The notes under the pieces are model-generated. The model searched no databases. It worked only from the letters and a program-made list of their open reading frames with translations, and was not told where the DNA came from. Source: Cyanoderma ruficeps (Eukaryota; Chordata; Aves; Passeriformes; Timaliidae). From it: DNA of 64,000 nucleotides. Location of the stretch: positions 8,555,472 to 8,619,471 of the forward strand of contig VZDJ01004378.1 in assembly GCA_008694505.1 (NCBI GenBank), read 5' to 3'. The translations under genes were made by a program, and so were the position numbers. Shown here piece after piece: positions 37,901 through 52,900 of this stretch; the first letter of the stretch is position 1, and the number at the start of each line of letters is the position of its first letter.

Positions 37901-40900
37901 GAAGGCTTTCTGTCAGCATACATAATGTCGTCTTATTTGCCTAAACAAGATTTTTCTCCTCAAGTAATTTATTCTCAGGTAGTATTCTACTAGCATAGCT
38001 AATAAGCCTATTCTTAGCCATAGAGAGAGTGGCCTTTCACTACTCTGGACACAATTTCAGCATGAGCATTAACTACAGAGAAGATCAGCTTTGAGAAAAC
38101 TCCCTCTAAGTGAAAACCTCAGGTCCTACTACTGAAAAACAGTAGAGCTGCAAGTTATCAGTGGGCATGGTAATTCAGTGCATTAGGCAACACCAATGAT
38201 AAAAGAAAAGACATTCTTAATATGTCTTAATTTCTGGAAAAAGTTAACATGTATCTATCCCCTTCTGCTCTGGGTTTACTCTGTTAGCAGTACAAAAGGG
38301 AGAGAGCAAACATATACAGTAATGGTAGGTGGAGGCAAAAGAAGATTGAACAAGGACTCTGTATTCAGTGATTAAAGAGATGTTTAGCAAAAAGTTTGTC
38401 ATTATGAGAGAGGACATTAATGCTAACAGCTCTGAGAAAAAGGCATGTGCTATTATTGATGTCAAACTGTGCAACACACAACTGAAACAGGGCACTTGAT
38501 TTCATACCATGAACTGTTACAAATCAGCTTTCAGTAAGTCAACAAAAAGACTTCTAAGAGGACTTGCAATAAACTTACATGGTCTCTTTGCTACTTCTTA
38601 ACTAGTCACAAATGTGGAATTCATTTTTACCTACTATTTCCAAGTTAAAAGAAATACAACCCAAGTTTATTGAAAACAAACAAAGAAAACTCTACGTACT
38701 TGTCAAGCTTCCCCTGTAATACCGCCAAAAACTCATAGCAGTTCACAATGTTATCTGGCAGCCCAATGTTAAAGGCATGCTCTCTTGCCATATGATTGAG
38801 AAGAACAGATCTACAAAAGACAATTCAAATAGAATGTTACCTATTTTTGGATATATATAAGAATTATTCAATTAATGATTTAAAATACACCAACAGCTCT
38901 AAAACAGCATAAAAGCTAATGTTAAATAAACAGTAATAGTCTTGCTGCCGCTGCTAGGAAAAAAGAATGTAATTTTATTGAAACAGGAAGTTTTTCATTT
39001 TCAGCTCTGCTAAATGTTCAGTAACATTTCAACTGCTCCATCCACATGCATGAAATATAATCCTTTAAATGAAAATTACAGTACAGTTTATTTTGACCCT
39101 CACTGTTAACAAAGCTCATTCATTACCCTGTAAAAGCAAATCCCATTTCAAACAACCCTCCCGAGAAACATTCTAAAAAGCCATTTGTCAGACTCCCCTA
39201 TGCTGGTTAGCAGAGCAGAAATTCTTGGATGCAATGTGCTTTTACATCAATACTGCTTCACAAGCACTAGCAACATGAATGGCACTCAAAAGTGTACACA
39301 AATAAAATGGATGCTCAAATAAGATATTCTTCTAACAGAGATACACTGATTAATTCCTTAGGTGCCCAATCTCTCTATATGCCTCAGCTTCTGCTTTTGG
39401 GGACTAAATATCCAAATGTTGACTCTCGCTGTTACCATTGGCCAGGCATGATTTTCAAACATTCACTCTGCCTGTCAGACCCAAGACAAAGCAGAGGTCT
39501 GTCACCAGACAATAGAGAGGGGCACTCACAGAACATTGGGATGACCTGCAGGAATGACCCTGGCTGCTTCCACCTTTCCAGACTACCAGAATTGCCCATG
39601 CAAACAGACTTAGCCTCTCCAACTGAAACTGATTTACTCTGAATAAACAAAGTTTCTTTGGAGCATGCACTTCAATGCAATTCTTGCCTGCACTTGACTG
39701 ATGCTGTAAAGCCCTCTGTTCTCACTCCGATCTTCCTCTCCTCTTTTTCATTTGATGAAATTTATTCATTTGAATAAATTCACACTAGTTAGGTGAGCTT
39801 TAAATAAGAAAATGTACAACTGGATAAAAAAAGTTTTTAACCATCACATTGGCTCACACAGCTGTTCTTGTGACTAAAGCAGCTGCCAAAAAAAGGTTTC
39901 TCCTTAAAATGGTTCATTCCCAACTCCAGTGTACTGTGTAGTAAAAATAATTGCACTGGAATAAATAAAAAGGTTTGAGAAGTAGGACAGGATCTACTTA
40001 AAATGGTACTTCAGTTCAAAGAGATACTTAAACCATACTTTAAATTTAATTCTATCTTCTGAGTCCTACCATTATGAATTAACAGGTTCAATGACATTGA
40101 AAAAATAAACAAAGATGCTGAGTAGACATCAAAAAAAACAAAAAACCCAACAGGGCAATAAACAAACCTGTTTCCTGTGAATTCTTGATCACAGAACATA
40201 CACGTACTATGAAAACTTGTGTCATATCTCTCTTGTTGTTGCTGTTCTAGAATTTCTCTCTATGAAAAGAAACAGATATAGTTATTCAGACAAAACCATG
40301 ATCATAAAATCATTCCATCACATAAGCTTATTATACATATTTATCCTTACTGGTAACAATATAATTTATCCTTACTGGTAACATATAAAATTCAAACGTG
40401 CTATGGCATAAACCAGATGTTAGTATGTTTTGAGTGTGGGTTCTCACAAAAATTCCAAGTTTTTCCAAAGGCACTATGTGTCCCAGTTAAGTTCCAGTAA
40501 AATTCTTTTAACTTCATATACATGGTGCATGGAAGAAATACAATCCACAGTGAGATCTTATGCAACTACTTAAATAATTCTGTATAAAATGTATCAGTTT
40601 AATGTTTCTACCTGTGATTCACGTTTACCTCTGGTATCAATGAGCAGGTTTATGGGTAAAGTGGAATGGCAAACTCAGTCTGACATGGCTAATTGCAGGC
40701 AACCTAGAGGGTTTTTTTCTAACACAGGACACAGCCCTGCCAGTTTCTGTAAGAAGATATGGCACAACCAAACTCAGCGAAAAGGAGAAGGTCACGGCCT
40801 TCCCTCTGGCTCTGTTGAAGGTAGGGCAACAGGCTGGGTCTGACACTTCACAACACTTGGTGGACATTCCAAACAACAACAAAATCAAGCAGCAGGTGAT

Positions 40901-43900
40901 TTGTCTCCATTGCTGTAACAGCAGCAGTGTAGTTCTACTGTGCAGTTACTATGCACTTCAGATGGAAAGGCCATAATCATCTGGGACATGGGAGAATCAA
41001 TGTCTGGATTAAAACTTAGCATATTTTCAGCCTAGCAACATACTGTACTTGTGTTTTAAGTACTGATAACTGGGAAAGGATTTAAATTCTGTGCAACATA
41101 AAGGTGCTACTGCCTGCTTTATGATATTCAGGATCCTGACTGAATTTCTTAGAGGATTTTCTCAATCTCTTTATCTCTTTAGAACCTGCAGTGAAACTCT
41201 GTTTCTCACGTGCCTCTTTAGTAAGTCTTTTATGTGGATTAACACCCAAATTTGTCCATAGGGTCCACCTGAATCCAGCTTTGTCTGTTGGATAAACTCC
41301 AGAGAAGGCAGAAAAGAAAGGAAAAGAGAAAAGAAAGGAAAGACACACCCCCTAAACCCCAAAAGAGATGAGAGGAAGGCTTTAGCTTTTGTGATGAAAG
41401 GACCCAATGTATCCTGCAGTGCAGACAGGCTGGTGTAGATGTACCACACCACATCCCACTGCCCACTGAGAGATGGCAAGAGGCTGACACTGGGAAAATA
41501 AATGTGCTGTCTTCCTCTCTTCCACAAAAGCAGCATGCTACACCCAGTGAGGGGCAGTGGGGTGGTAAGATGTCTGTCAAGAGTGCACGAGAGTGCTGCA
41601 CCTGAGATGTACTTGGCTGGGAGACATGGGCACACTGTGCCACAGCCCCTTCCAGGGCCTGTATTCAACCACACCACTTGGAAACTGCAACTAAGTGTCT
41701 GTTACCCTCAAAATACAGATGGTGGGGCTTTTCTGTTTGTTTTTGTACTACAAGGCGTGCATTTTATGTTGGAGTCATGCTCAGCAGCACCTACTCACAT
41801 TTTAGGGCATATCTGCTCATGTCCTACTGCGTTATGCAAAGTTTCAGCTCACAGAAATGTAAATTCATATTTTTCAGGGCTGACTCTAAAAGAGATGAAT
41901 GGAGCACACCTTGTCAGAGCCCTTCAGCAGAGATACAATTAAGACTGCTCCACATGGGCAGCGGATGTCTCATACCACATCGATAGAAACTAGGGCTTTG
42001 AGAAGGTGGAGCTGCCCCTCTCTCCACTCAGCAGCATGTTTGACCCTGTTTGGCTGACCTTGGATTTGAAACCATCATAAACACAGTTTACATACTTTGT
42101 AAAAACCACTGGAAACAATCTGAATAGAAATCAAAAGTGATCATGCACAATCCAAACATAAGGATAGAAAGGGTTTGAACACCCTCATCCTCATTAACAG
42201 TCTCCCAATGTGACTTTCTGATTTTAATTTACTAGGAGGGAAAGAAGTTTTCTGCAGTATTTGTCTGCCTAATTCCAGATTGCTTACTGAAGCCCTTGTT
42301 GGCAGCTGCTCTCAGTTATGTCTGAGGAGGAAGGAGAAGCATACTGTATTCTCCATACAGACAATGCTACTGCTACTCTACTCTTACTCTTCCCATTTCC
42401 CCCTACACCAGCACACTGGACAGCTGGGAAGCTTTGGGTAACCCAGCATTGTTGCTCTACCAATTTACTCAAGAGAGTTTAAAAAATATTTTTCAAGGTA
42501 GACCCTGCTTTTTATGAAATATTGGCATCTTTCATTGCTACAGGGAACCTTCCAAACCAGAAAGTGTGTCTGATACTTGGACAGGTGAGGAATTACAAGC
42601 ACCAGTGCACATCAAATACACCAAAAGCAACAAGGCTGCTCTTCTTCCCTACAGACATTTCCAACCCTGTATTTCACTGCTAGGACTCCAAAGGGAGAAG
42701 AGCAATTACAATAACTTACATAAAACGGAAATTTTTCTGAGCAGAGACATTCTGGTAATGTATGTCAAGCAGAAATTGAAGTTATGAGGGAGGAAATGAG
42801 CAATCTGCTTAAACACTTCCACCAGCTTCCAACCTCCTTGAATGTTTGGGGATGTCAGCATTAATTCATTGTTGATACCAAGACAAAAATACCCCAAAAA
42901 TTTTAAAAAATGTGTTTGTTTCCGTTTCTTTTCCTTCTTTTTCCCCTGTACCTCACCCTTGATTCCAGCCTACACCACAGAGACTGGGCTCAAAATGAAC
43001 ATTGGTATGACTAACTGGGACAGGTATAAGGGATTGTTCCTCTAGCTGTCTGTCCCATTTGCTCTTAGGTTCTTCCTTTCTTCCCTATTGCTCCACTTCT
43101 TGAGTTGACTCAGCTACTGAAGCGATACAGGCAAAAACCTACACCTGAAAAGGCTGTAATCAATGACAGGCCTGATGACAGACTATGAAGGGGACTGTGA
43201 CACTGATGTAGAAGACATTGTTACAGCTCTTTCAGGAAGCTGAGTCAGTTAAAACAAAAGGAGGATGAGTTTCATGGTATGATGAAAACTAACTATGTAA
43301 AGATATATTAAAAGAAAAAGAGGGCTGAAATTACATTAGACACATACCACAGGCTGCCAAGTTGAAGCTGGAGAAAGGTGAAGTTTGTTTGAACTAAGAC
43401 AAGCAAAAGAAGATGGAGACAGCTTAATAAAGTGAAATAGCAAAAACTGACCTTCCCCCACCCTCAAGTACATCAGAAATAAACAACAAAAAGGAGAATA
43501 GATCCAATGCAGCAAGAGACCCAACATGGGCAAAGAGGAATGTTTGGAACATGCAGGGCTTCAGTCTAATTATGTCATAACTGTGCATTTAAAACAAAAG
43601 AAAAAAAGAGCCAAGATCAGCAAAGGATAAGAAAGGGTTAAAGTTTGGACATTAAATGTATTTAGACCTGACATAATTTACCCAACAGTCATTATGGAAC
43701 CAGATAAAACTATTTCTGACCATTAGTATGACAAATCTTCATAAACTGATAGAGCATGGGCAATATTCCAGAGTGCTGGAGAAAAGCAATTTAATACCCA
43801 ACATAGGCAAAGAAGGGCCTACAGAATTCAGTAAGCACTCCCAATGTTGTATGACACTAAACTGGACCAACATCTCCATCCCTTCCATCTTCAACCTCCT

Positions 43901-46900
43901 GAACCTTGTCTCAGCTTAAGATTGTGACAAACTGGGGGCCATATAAACAGCTCTACCTGGGAAGCTGGTACAGCTTGCAGTCTTGTTGAAGACTCCTCTT
44001 TAGGGTGTTTATTTTTTGGGATAAAGAGAAGCCCCTTCACTTAAAACTACCAGTCAGATGACAGGTGAATAACTGTATACATGACAACAATACAAGGTCA
44101 GTGCTATTGTAGAATTATGCATTTTCAAAAAAATAGGTTTGGGGATGTTAATTTTTATTTAAAGAAAATACCCAGGTGGCTTATATTGACACTGTCCCTC
44201 CATGTATTTTTTGCTTTGTTGCCAGGACTTCCTTGCCTGGTAGTCCTTCACAACTACGAATTCTTTGTCAAGACTGTGTTTTTCCAAAAGACCATATCTG
44301 TTTTGTATTTCACAGCCTTGTCAGCTATTTCAGCAAGCTGTGCTCTCTAACCTACTTCAGGCTCATTCTCTGGCCTCTCTCAATACATCACAGTCACCAT
44401 TATGTCTCTGCATGACATCCACCTTGGCTAGCTCCCTGCTGCAATACAGCCTGAAATATTCCTAAACTGGAGTTTCAAAACTGCAGAATGAAATGCTTCA
44501 GGCACCACATTTTAAAGACAGCATTTGTCCTTGTTTGGGCTTGCTTTTGGAGACAGCAGTTAGGATACAAAGGCTGCAGAAAAATCCCCAAAACTTGTAT
44601 AGTTCTGGTCTTTATTCTACGCAACTCACATGAGCCCATTTGCCAGCTCACTCTTAATTGCTGGACTTGTCTGGAGGTAAAAGGCTTTACAAAGCAAAAT
44701 ACCTATTTAACTTGCAAGTCTATGCTCAGATTGCAGCAAAAGGAAATGAAAAAATAAACAGACTTTATTGCTGTAACTAAAGCATTGACTCCATTAGCCC
44801 TGACTACAGCTGCAGCTTGATTTCACAAATCCTTCTGTAAAAACTGAGGATACAATTCTGATATTCAAAACAGCGATAACTGCAAACTATTTCTCACCAT
44901 AATAGGCATGCATATTTCTTTCTTTCTTTCTTTCTTTCCTAATTTAATTACTCTATGAACAAAACCAGCACTTGCTTTGGGCTAAATTCTCCACTCATTC
45001 CAGAGTTTGAGGAAATGTCTACTTGCAGAGCAGATGAGATTGCTCATCTGCCAACCTACTCTTCGTGCCCTTGGCACTGCAGTAGAGAAAAGGCTTAGTT
45101 GGTACGAACTCCATAGTACAAAACATCACAAAATCAGAAACAAATGCCCTTTAAAAACCAAAAAAGTACAGTCCAATTTATAGCAGGTATTGTTTGTAAT
45201 AAGATGGATCTATGAAAACATCAGCTGCATCCTCAATCGCAACCCTTTTTCCTCCCTCAAAGCCACAAACATGATACACACTTGGGAAGCAAATATCATT
45301 ATGACACTGCATGCCCACAAGCAAAATTCAGGATGTCTTTCACAAACCCAAAAGGAATCTTGAAAACCGTAAAAGATACAGAGAAGTGCAGTAATGCTGC
45401 ATTGTGAGGAACCACCAAATAGCATTCCTCAACCTCAAATCACCTAATCATTGAGGTTGCAAAGGATCTCTTGAGAGCAACAAGTCCAACCCCTGTGCCC
45501 AAGCAAGGTCACCTCTACCTGGTTACCCAGGAGTGTGTTGAGTTTTCTTTTGACTGTCTGCACAGGGGAAAAGTTTACAACCTCTCTGGGTAACTTGTTC
45601 CAGTGTTTGACCACACTCACAGTAAAAAAAATGTGGCTTTTTTGTTTTCAAGGGGAATTTCCTGATTTTTAATTCATGCCCATTACCTCTTGTCATGTTG
45701 GTGGGCACATCTGAGAGCAATCTGTTTTTCATTCATCAAGTATTTATATACACCACTAAGTTCCCCTGTGAGCCTTGTCTTCCAGACTTAACAGTCCAAG
45801 ACGTCTCAGCCTCTCCTTGTTTGTAGGATGCTGCAGTTCCTCAAGCATCTTTGTGACCCTGCACCAGAGTTGCTCAAGGAAGTCCATATCCTTCTTGTCC
45901 TGGGGAGCCCTGAGCTGGACCCAGCAGTCCAGATATGCTCTCAGCAATGCTGAGTAGAGTGAATGACCATCCCCCCTGACCTGACTGCAATGCTTTTCCT
46001 AATACAGCCCAGTATGTTGCTGCCCTTCTTTGCCATGAGTGTGCATTCCAGCACAGGACTAACAAAAGACATAAGGTAAGGCAGATAAATCAGGAGACAA
46101 ATCATGAGTGGTTTGGATAATACTAAGGACAAATTCCTCACTATCTCTTCTAATACAAAAACCTGCCAGGTGTGACATGACAGGTTCAGAAGGACCAAAC
46201 AGATGGTTCTCTCCCAGTGTATGGTCAAGCTGCACAACTCACTCCTGCAGGCAGTGGGAGTCCTGGAAGTTTTTGTGGGTTCAGAGTTGGGGGCTCATAT
46301 TGCTGAATATTCAGAAATTCAGAAATTTTTGAGTTGCCAACTGCAGGAGACTAAATGGGTATTTTGGGAAACAATCAGCACTAGATCAGAAGACAGCACA
46401 TTCCAGAGACACTTAGCTGCTGTCAAGGGTAAGATACTGATCTAGACAAACCTTTTTTACTGATCCCAGATAGCTTTGGAGAGGAAGCATGCTAAGCATG
46501 AGTGCATCAGCTGTTTTTTTCTGAGTTCATGCCAATCCAATAGGCCTACATAGGAATGCAGGTTTCAGCTCAGGCAACTCCAACTCCATGGGAAATCCCC
46601 GGTGGAAAAACTACCACATTTCTCCTTTGCAGGAGCTGGGATCCTGTGGAAAGCTGTGTAAAACTTGTACATATTCCTCCGGTTCTGGGGATTCACTAGT
46701 CATATATTTCAAGGTGTAAGAATATTATTGCTGCCAGGAAATGGAAACAGCACTCACAGAGTAACTGAACCAACTGGATTTTGCCTGCCAATCCCAATTT
46801 CCCTAGGACTAGAATTGGGGTTCTGTAGGGTTCTCCTTCATTCTGAATGCATATCACTTAACATGTCTTTATTTGCATGCTGTGTATGTACAAACTTGTA

Positions 46901-49900
46901 ATATAAACATACCAGAAGAAACAGCATAACAAAGGGTTAAAAGGCCTGTGTTGACAATTCCCAGGACACAGCTGCCAGCACTGAACTGAGGAATGTATTT
47001 ATGTAAAGACCACAAGGCCTGCACTCTAACATCTCACAGCACACATACGGGGTGTTCTGCATCTCCAGCGGAACACCCTGCACCCCAACATGGGGTGATT
47101 GCCAACAAGGCTGCTATGTACCATGTAACATTCATCCCTAAATTAGCCCAACAGCAAAACCAGACTCCAGATGTGTATCTCAAACAAGAAAACAGAAAAA
47201 ACCCCACTGGCCAACAATCTGGATGCAGGCTCCTGGAAGCTGGTCAGCATGAGTTGAACTGGAAGGGCCATCCATTCAGAACTGACAGTGCCTGAATTTT
47301 CAGCAAGGTTTGTCCAAAGTACTAGGCTGCCATCAGGCAAGAAGAACCAGAATGGTCCATGTGGACTCAAGAGCTGGCATTTCTTGTCCTTTGCATTTCA
47401 CATAAACAGTACTGGCCAGACTTCCCCCATTCACACACCATGGTGCTTGTGAGCATAAGACTGTGAATTAATGAAATCTGGGTAAAGGGAGTGTGAATGC
47501 ACAAAAACAACTTGCTCAAAGATTTTGTAGATAAGTATCACCTTCACCTTCTCTGCTCACAGTATTGCACACCGAGCTCTATTTTGCTAATTTCTGTAGA
47601 TGTATATTATTACATGAAAGACAAGTGTGTCAATGCATTGTAGATCCTTGCAAGAAGAAAAATGTTCAGCGCACTCTCAACCTTTTTCAGTGTTCTGGGC
47701 ATATTCTCCACTGTGGAACACTGATATACAACCTGTAATTTATCCCAGGGAAAAATCTATAAACAGCGGATTTGTTTATGTTTGTACAGCAGCTAGGGAA
47801 ATGAGCTTAAAAAAATTCAGAATTTTGCCATCTAGCAAAAAGAGCTTTCACTTTAAAATGCCTACTAAGTTACTATATATTATACTGTTGGAGTGTTTAC
47901 ATTAAAAAATGAAACAACAGTAACTTCTTACCAGTCTCTTTTGCTGAAGCTGTTCTCTAAGTAATCTGTCTTCTGGTAAAACATCACATAAAAGAAAATA
48001 ATTGTCCTGTTCCTCTGTTAAGAGATTAGAAAGTGTGAGCAAAGATTGGGAAGTTGCAGCTGCTTTGAATATTACTGGCAGATAATTTGCTAAGATTTTT
48101 GAATACATTAACAATGTAAGAATGTGATTTTAAACCTATAAAAGTCAGTTACTTTAATTTCATAATTTAATGAAACATGTTTAAATATTTGTGCATATTT
48201 ATATTAGAGTATGAAGGCAAAAGTCTTGCACAGCTTTTCTCCACTACCAGCTTTATTCATTTTTATGATAGTTCTTCTGGACACATAAAACATTTAGCAT
48301 TTATATTGGTTACAGATTAAAGCCAGCATGAAAGAAATATGAAAACACCTTCAATTTTATCTTATCAGTTATTTCACTAAGTAACTGTCAGTTCTCAGTA
48401 GCTATCATAATTTGGTTTATCCTCCCTTTGGTCTGATCTATCACATTAGCTTTTACCATCAAATATTTTCCCACCTGTGGATATACACAACTGTTCAGTA
48501 CCATACATTGAGACTTGGCTAATTTACATTAATTATATCTTTTACACATATTATATCTTTAGTAACCTTTTTATTATTTATGGTCATATCAAATTGAAGA
48601 AGGCAACAAATTTTATTCAAAGGAATTAAAATTACTCAGCACATAGGAAAATACAAAAGATAATAGGTTGAGATAAGAACAATTTTCTGGGGGGGAAAGG
48701 AGGGGGTGAGGAGGTAGTGAGAAGGAGAGAGAGAGAGAAGAAGGGAGAAGGCTCACTGATATTCCATAATTCTGCTATTCAGGTGCTTGATTTGCAGTTT
48801 TCAAACTGAGTGGTAAGCATTTGTAAGAGAAACAGAATTATGATTTTTTGAGTGATTTTCATGTTTTCCAGGGCTACTTTTCTTAAAGTTATTTTGAATA
48901 ATAAAAAAAATTACTTTCATCCATTTTGTTCTCAGTTTTTACTTCCTAACCATCTCTGACAACAGCTGTATGCATTGTTTCCTCTCTTTTAAGGTCTCCA
49001 TTGAGAATTAAAGATGCAGAAAAGCCCTAAAGTTCTTATCCATTTTATGTAAACTGTGTTTTTCTGTTAGAAAAGGAAAGCCAAAGTAATGCATCAGCTA
49101 CTTCTGAGAAAAACACTTCCTTCACACAGTCAACACGGTCCCTATGATGGAATGTGCCACCATACTAATGCAGCAGAACAGTGACCTCTGGTTTCAGACT
49201 GGTGTCGGACCCCAGAAAACTGCAGAATTCTGTGGCTTCTGTGTAGGTAACATCTCCTGACACTCTTGGGGCAGGGAGCACTGTGGCGGGGGAAAGGAGA
49301 GGGAGTTGTGGCCCTGATGTCCAAGAACAATTAGCAGCATCAGTGCAGGTGGTGGGCAGGGTGAAGTCAGAAAAGGCAGCTCACTGGGAGTGCTTCTCAT
49401 CATTTTGGAAGGACCACCACTAATTTTTAATGCAATGTCTCCCCAGCCACGACATGAGCAGCTCTACTTCCAGGCCTTGATTTGTAACAGGCCCCAGTTC
49501 ACAGCACATTTGAGCATGTACTGAGCTCATCCTCACTCAGCACGTGCTGTAATCCTTGGAAAAGGTAAGTTTAAATATGTGCTTAAGAGTTAAACATTAC
49601 TTCTGTGGTTTTCTGACCTAGTGTCAGACACACTTGGCTGATCAGAGCAGCAGTATATGCCAGAAATTATCACATGATCTGCCTGTCAGAGAGTAAGCAA
49701 GCAGCATACTTACCTAATGGAGCTTTTGAATTTGTTCTTATCACACTACAAAAATCTGTGATAGGCTGTTCTGCAAACCTCCTCTTCCAGTACAAGATGT
49801 AGCTTTAAAAATAAGAGGGAGATGATCAGTGAAAAAGGAAACACCAAAAAACTTTCAATAAAAAATTAACTTTTTTTTTTCATGCTCTAAATTCTTAAGT

Positions 49901-52900
49901 ATACCTTTTTTCTTCCTTCATATTAGTTTTCAATTTTATGAAACTAATTCAGTTTCACTTAAACTGGGTTTAACCATGTTGTCAAAGTGAAGAACTCAAT
50001 AAGCAGATTTGCACCAAGCTTTGCATAAACACTGTGACCTATTCACATCTTCAGACAGAAGTGCCACTCAGATGCATCTTTACTGAAAAGATATATTACA
50101 GAGCATTCTCAAATTCCCAAAATATTGTGCTCTGTGCTCTGCAAGATGCAGTCAGGAAGCTGAACCGCAGTAAAAACACCAACTTGACAAAAGTGAGGTT
50201 TTGGCAGATCTCCTGTGGTGTTACAGTGAAAGCTGTAGCTTGGCAGACAACTAGAAAGACAGAAAAATGAAGTCCCTGAACACCTGGGGGTAGGACAGCA
50301 GACAGAATAAGAAAAGACCTAAACACATCTTGAAAGTTTAACCCATCAACTACAGTTGTTTGAAAACATTCTGTACTATCTTTGTTGGTATTACGGCTGT
50401 ATCAACAGAACACAACTGAGATTAGATTTCCACTGAGCTACGAAGTAACTGTCTAACCAAGAAGAAATCATCACTTCATTTATATGATACAGTAAACCAA
50501 GCAGCTATTGTGCTAATTATTCAGAATTTTACGATAAAAGAATAATCTGAAAATGCTTAAGTGCTTGCCTAAATTTATACTCATGTATGATATAAATCAT
50601 GTGGGAGTTGGTAAGGTAAAGGCTATTCAATGATTGCTTCTTATCGTGTGCCACCAAATTAGGAAAAGAATAATTAAAAAATCAGGTATCATTATTATAA
50701 GAGCATTTTTAAATAGCTGCAACTTTTAATACTTGTGCAATGTGTAAGTTTACTTGCCACAGCTATCACATCCCATAGTGGCTCACATCGCCTCTACCAT
50801 CTCACCTAATATATTTGAGGACTTCAACTGCAGCAGCCAAGGAATCAGCTCACCTTTCTTTCTGCTACCTCTGACATGGAGAGGATAACCTCTGGTGCTG
50901 CAGACAGCTGACCACAATGAAGCCACCACATGTGGCTGAGGCTCATTCAGCAGCATCATCAGATGTCAGGCAGTGAGAGGTGAGTCTTCAGTCCTCCCCC
51001 TGCCTACTCCACTCTTTGCAATGCACATTGAAAGAGTTGCTAAACAGCTCTTCCAGACTAAGTCATCCAGCTTTTACGTTTTACATTACAGCACATCTTT
51101 GACATAAATGTGCCAATGGAGAGCTTCCAAGAGCTCATTTAATAAAAGTCTGTCCCTTGCACTGAGAGAAATGAACACTGGTACAAACTCACCTGCCCAT
51201 AAGTGTGTCACGGAAATTACAGTTAAGCGATTTCATATCATAAGACTTAACCCAAAAAATCAATGACCAGATAAAACCAATGCCTTGTGATACTTCCAGG
51301 GAGACAGAATGAATGATCATGTTCAGTAATGAAGCATATTCCCCTTATCTCTTCCCTCTGCCCTTATGCCAACTTATCTTTATTCTTCAAAACTAAAAAG
51401 AAAAGAAAAAAAAATTCCATTACTATTGGTCTTTTCTGGACTATCCACTTCCTGCAGCTCTGTCAAGAAATGTATTCCTAAGACTGGCTGTAACTCATTG
51501 CTAAGTATAAAAATAATACTGTCTTTACAGAGTTGATCCCTGTATTTTCTACACCTTAGTTCAACACTTCAGAATATACTCTATTTTTCGTGCATAGTAT
51601 CAGACTATTTTACTAATACAGCAATTCAGAGAAAGCACACTTCGGAGCAACTAGTCCATCATTTCACATCCTGGGGCCACTTTCTGTAAGATTTGGCTAC
51701 CTTCCAATTGCATCAGCAGCAAAAAGAATCTAAATGGGCACTTTTTGAAGGGGTGATTTTAAAATACATTTCTATTAATGCAAAATAATTCCCTCAAGCA
51801 CGCTTAGACTGGTGGTCCATGACTGAGCAGCTCTGATTCCTTTACTTACCCGAAGATACTAGTACTATCTCCAAAGAACAGTACATTCTCCTTCTGCCTG
51901 CCTTCAGCAGAAAAGCAAACAAAAACTACCATCAGTTTTCAATTTTAAGCAATGTTAAGCTCATACATTTGATTAAGGATTTATATGGCTTATGTTTCTC
52001 TTTCTAAATTAGATTGTATTATTTCTCTTTTTTTGAGTCTTGATAGACACAAGGTCTTTGACTAACTAGTAACAGAATACCTACTAGAAAACTCATTTTA
52101 GTGGAGAAATTATCCGTCTAACACTTAAATACTACAGCAGAACTATCTACAGACTGGCAGGTACTGTCTAGCCTTCCTCCTGGACAATACATTACTGTGG
52201 AAAGCAAAATGCCAAGTACCTTGTCTCTGAAGTTACAAGCCAGCTGGGGCCATGCCAGCTACTGAAGGAAGTTAAGAGAGAGAAAGCCAAATGTGACCCT
52301 GGTGAGATCTCAATGACACAGCTGTGGAAGGACTCACAGTTGTGTGCAGATCACAGTACTGTAAAGCATGGTTAAGGATTAAATGGGATTTTGATGGAGG
52401 AATACTGTCCTTAAAGTAGCACAAACCCATTTCATCCCAGAATGTGAGATACTGTACCGAGGAGCCTCTGTGTACAATACACAGCTTTAGGACATTGTAC
52501 AGGGGTAGAAATAGTCTTGCCCTACACAAATAAAACCCCACATTAGGAGAGCTGGTTGTCTGAAATGGGCTTTGCTAAAAAACAGCTTTCGAGTTTATAC
52601 ACAACTTGTTGATTAGTGACAGGACCTGAGAAGACCCTAGGATATGTAAAAAAAAAGTCAAACACAGGAAGTGCCACGTATTCTAAAACTGAGCTACCCA
52701 GTCCCAGCAGCATCTAGGCACTAGGGAGAGGGAAGGAAATAGGAAAACAACCTTACAGTCCAGCAGCAAATTGCTCATAAAAAAAGTTATCAGAAATCTT
52801 CCCACAATGTCTTTTAGAAAAGATGATCTCTACTTTTCCAAAGCTTTCAATAATATCTGCACACATACAAACTCATTTTAAATTATATAACCCTTACCTT

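Larger units (their letters stand above)
40260..47931 (-). other. ZNF277 intron 4 (largest complete intron), with LINE remnants
   Basis: This 7.7-kb GT-AG intron holds a 25-bp duplication, the LINE remnants between 43,660 and 46,320, and a (TTTC)6 repeat. A GC-richer patch at about 41,380-41,680 gives overlapping open frames (up to 168 codons) on both strands with no recognisable domain. Confidence 0.85.

Noticed and set aside
41171..41942. Overlapping 168- and 134-codon (-) and 146-codon (+) open frames inside intron 4
   Set aside because: No recognisable motif, overlap on both strands in a GC-richer patch, and position within an intron argue for chance.
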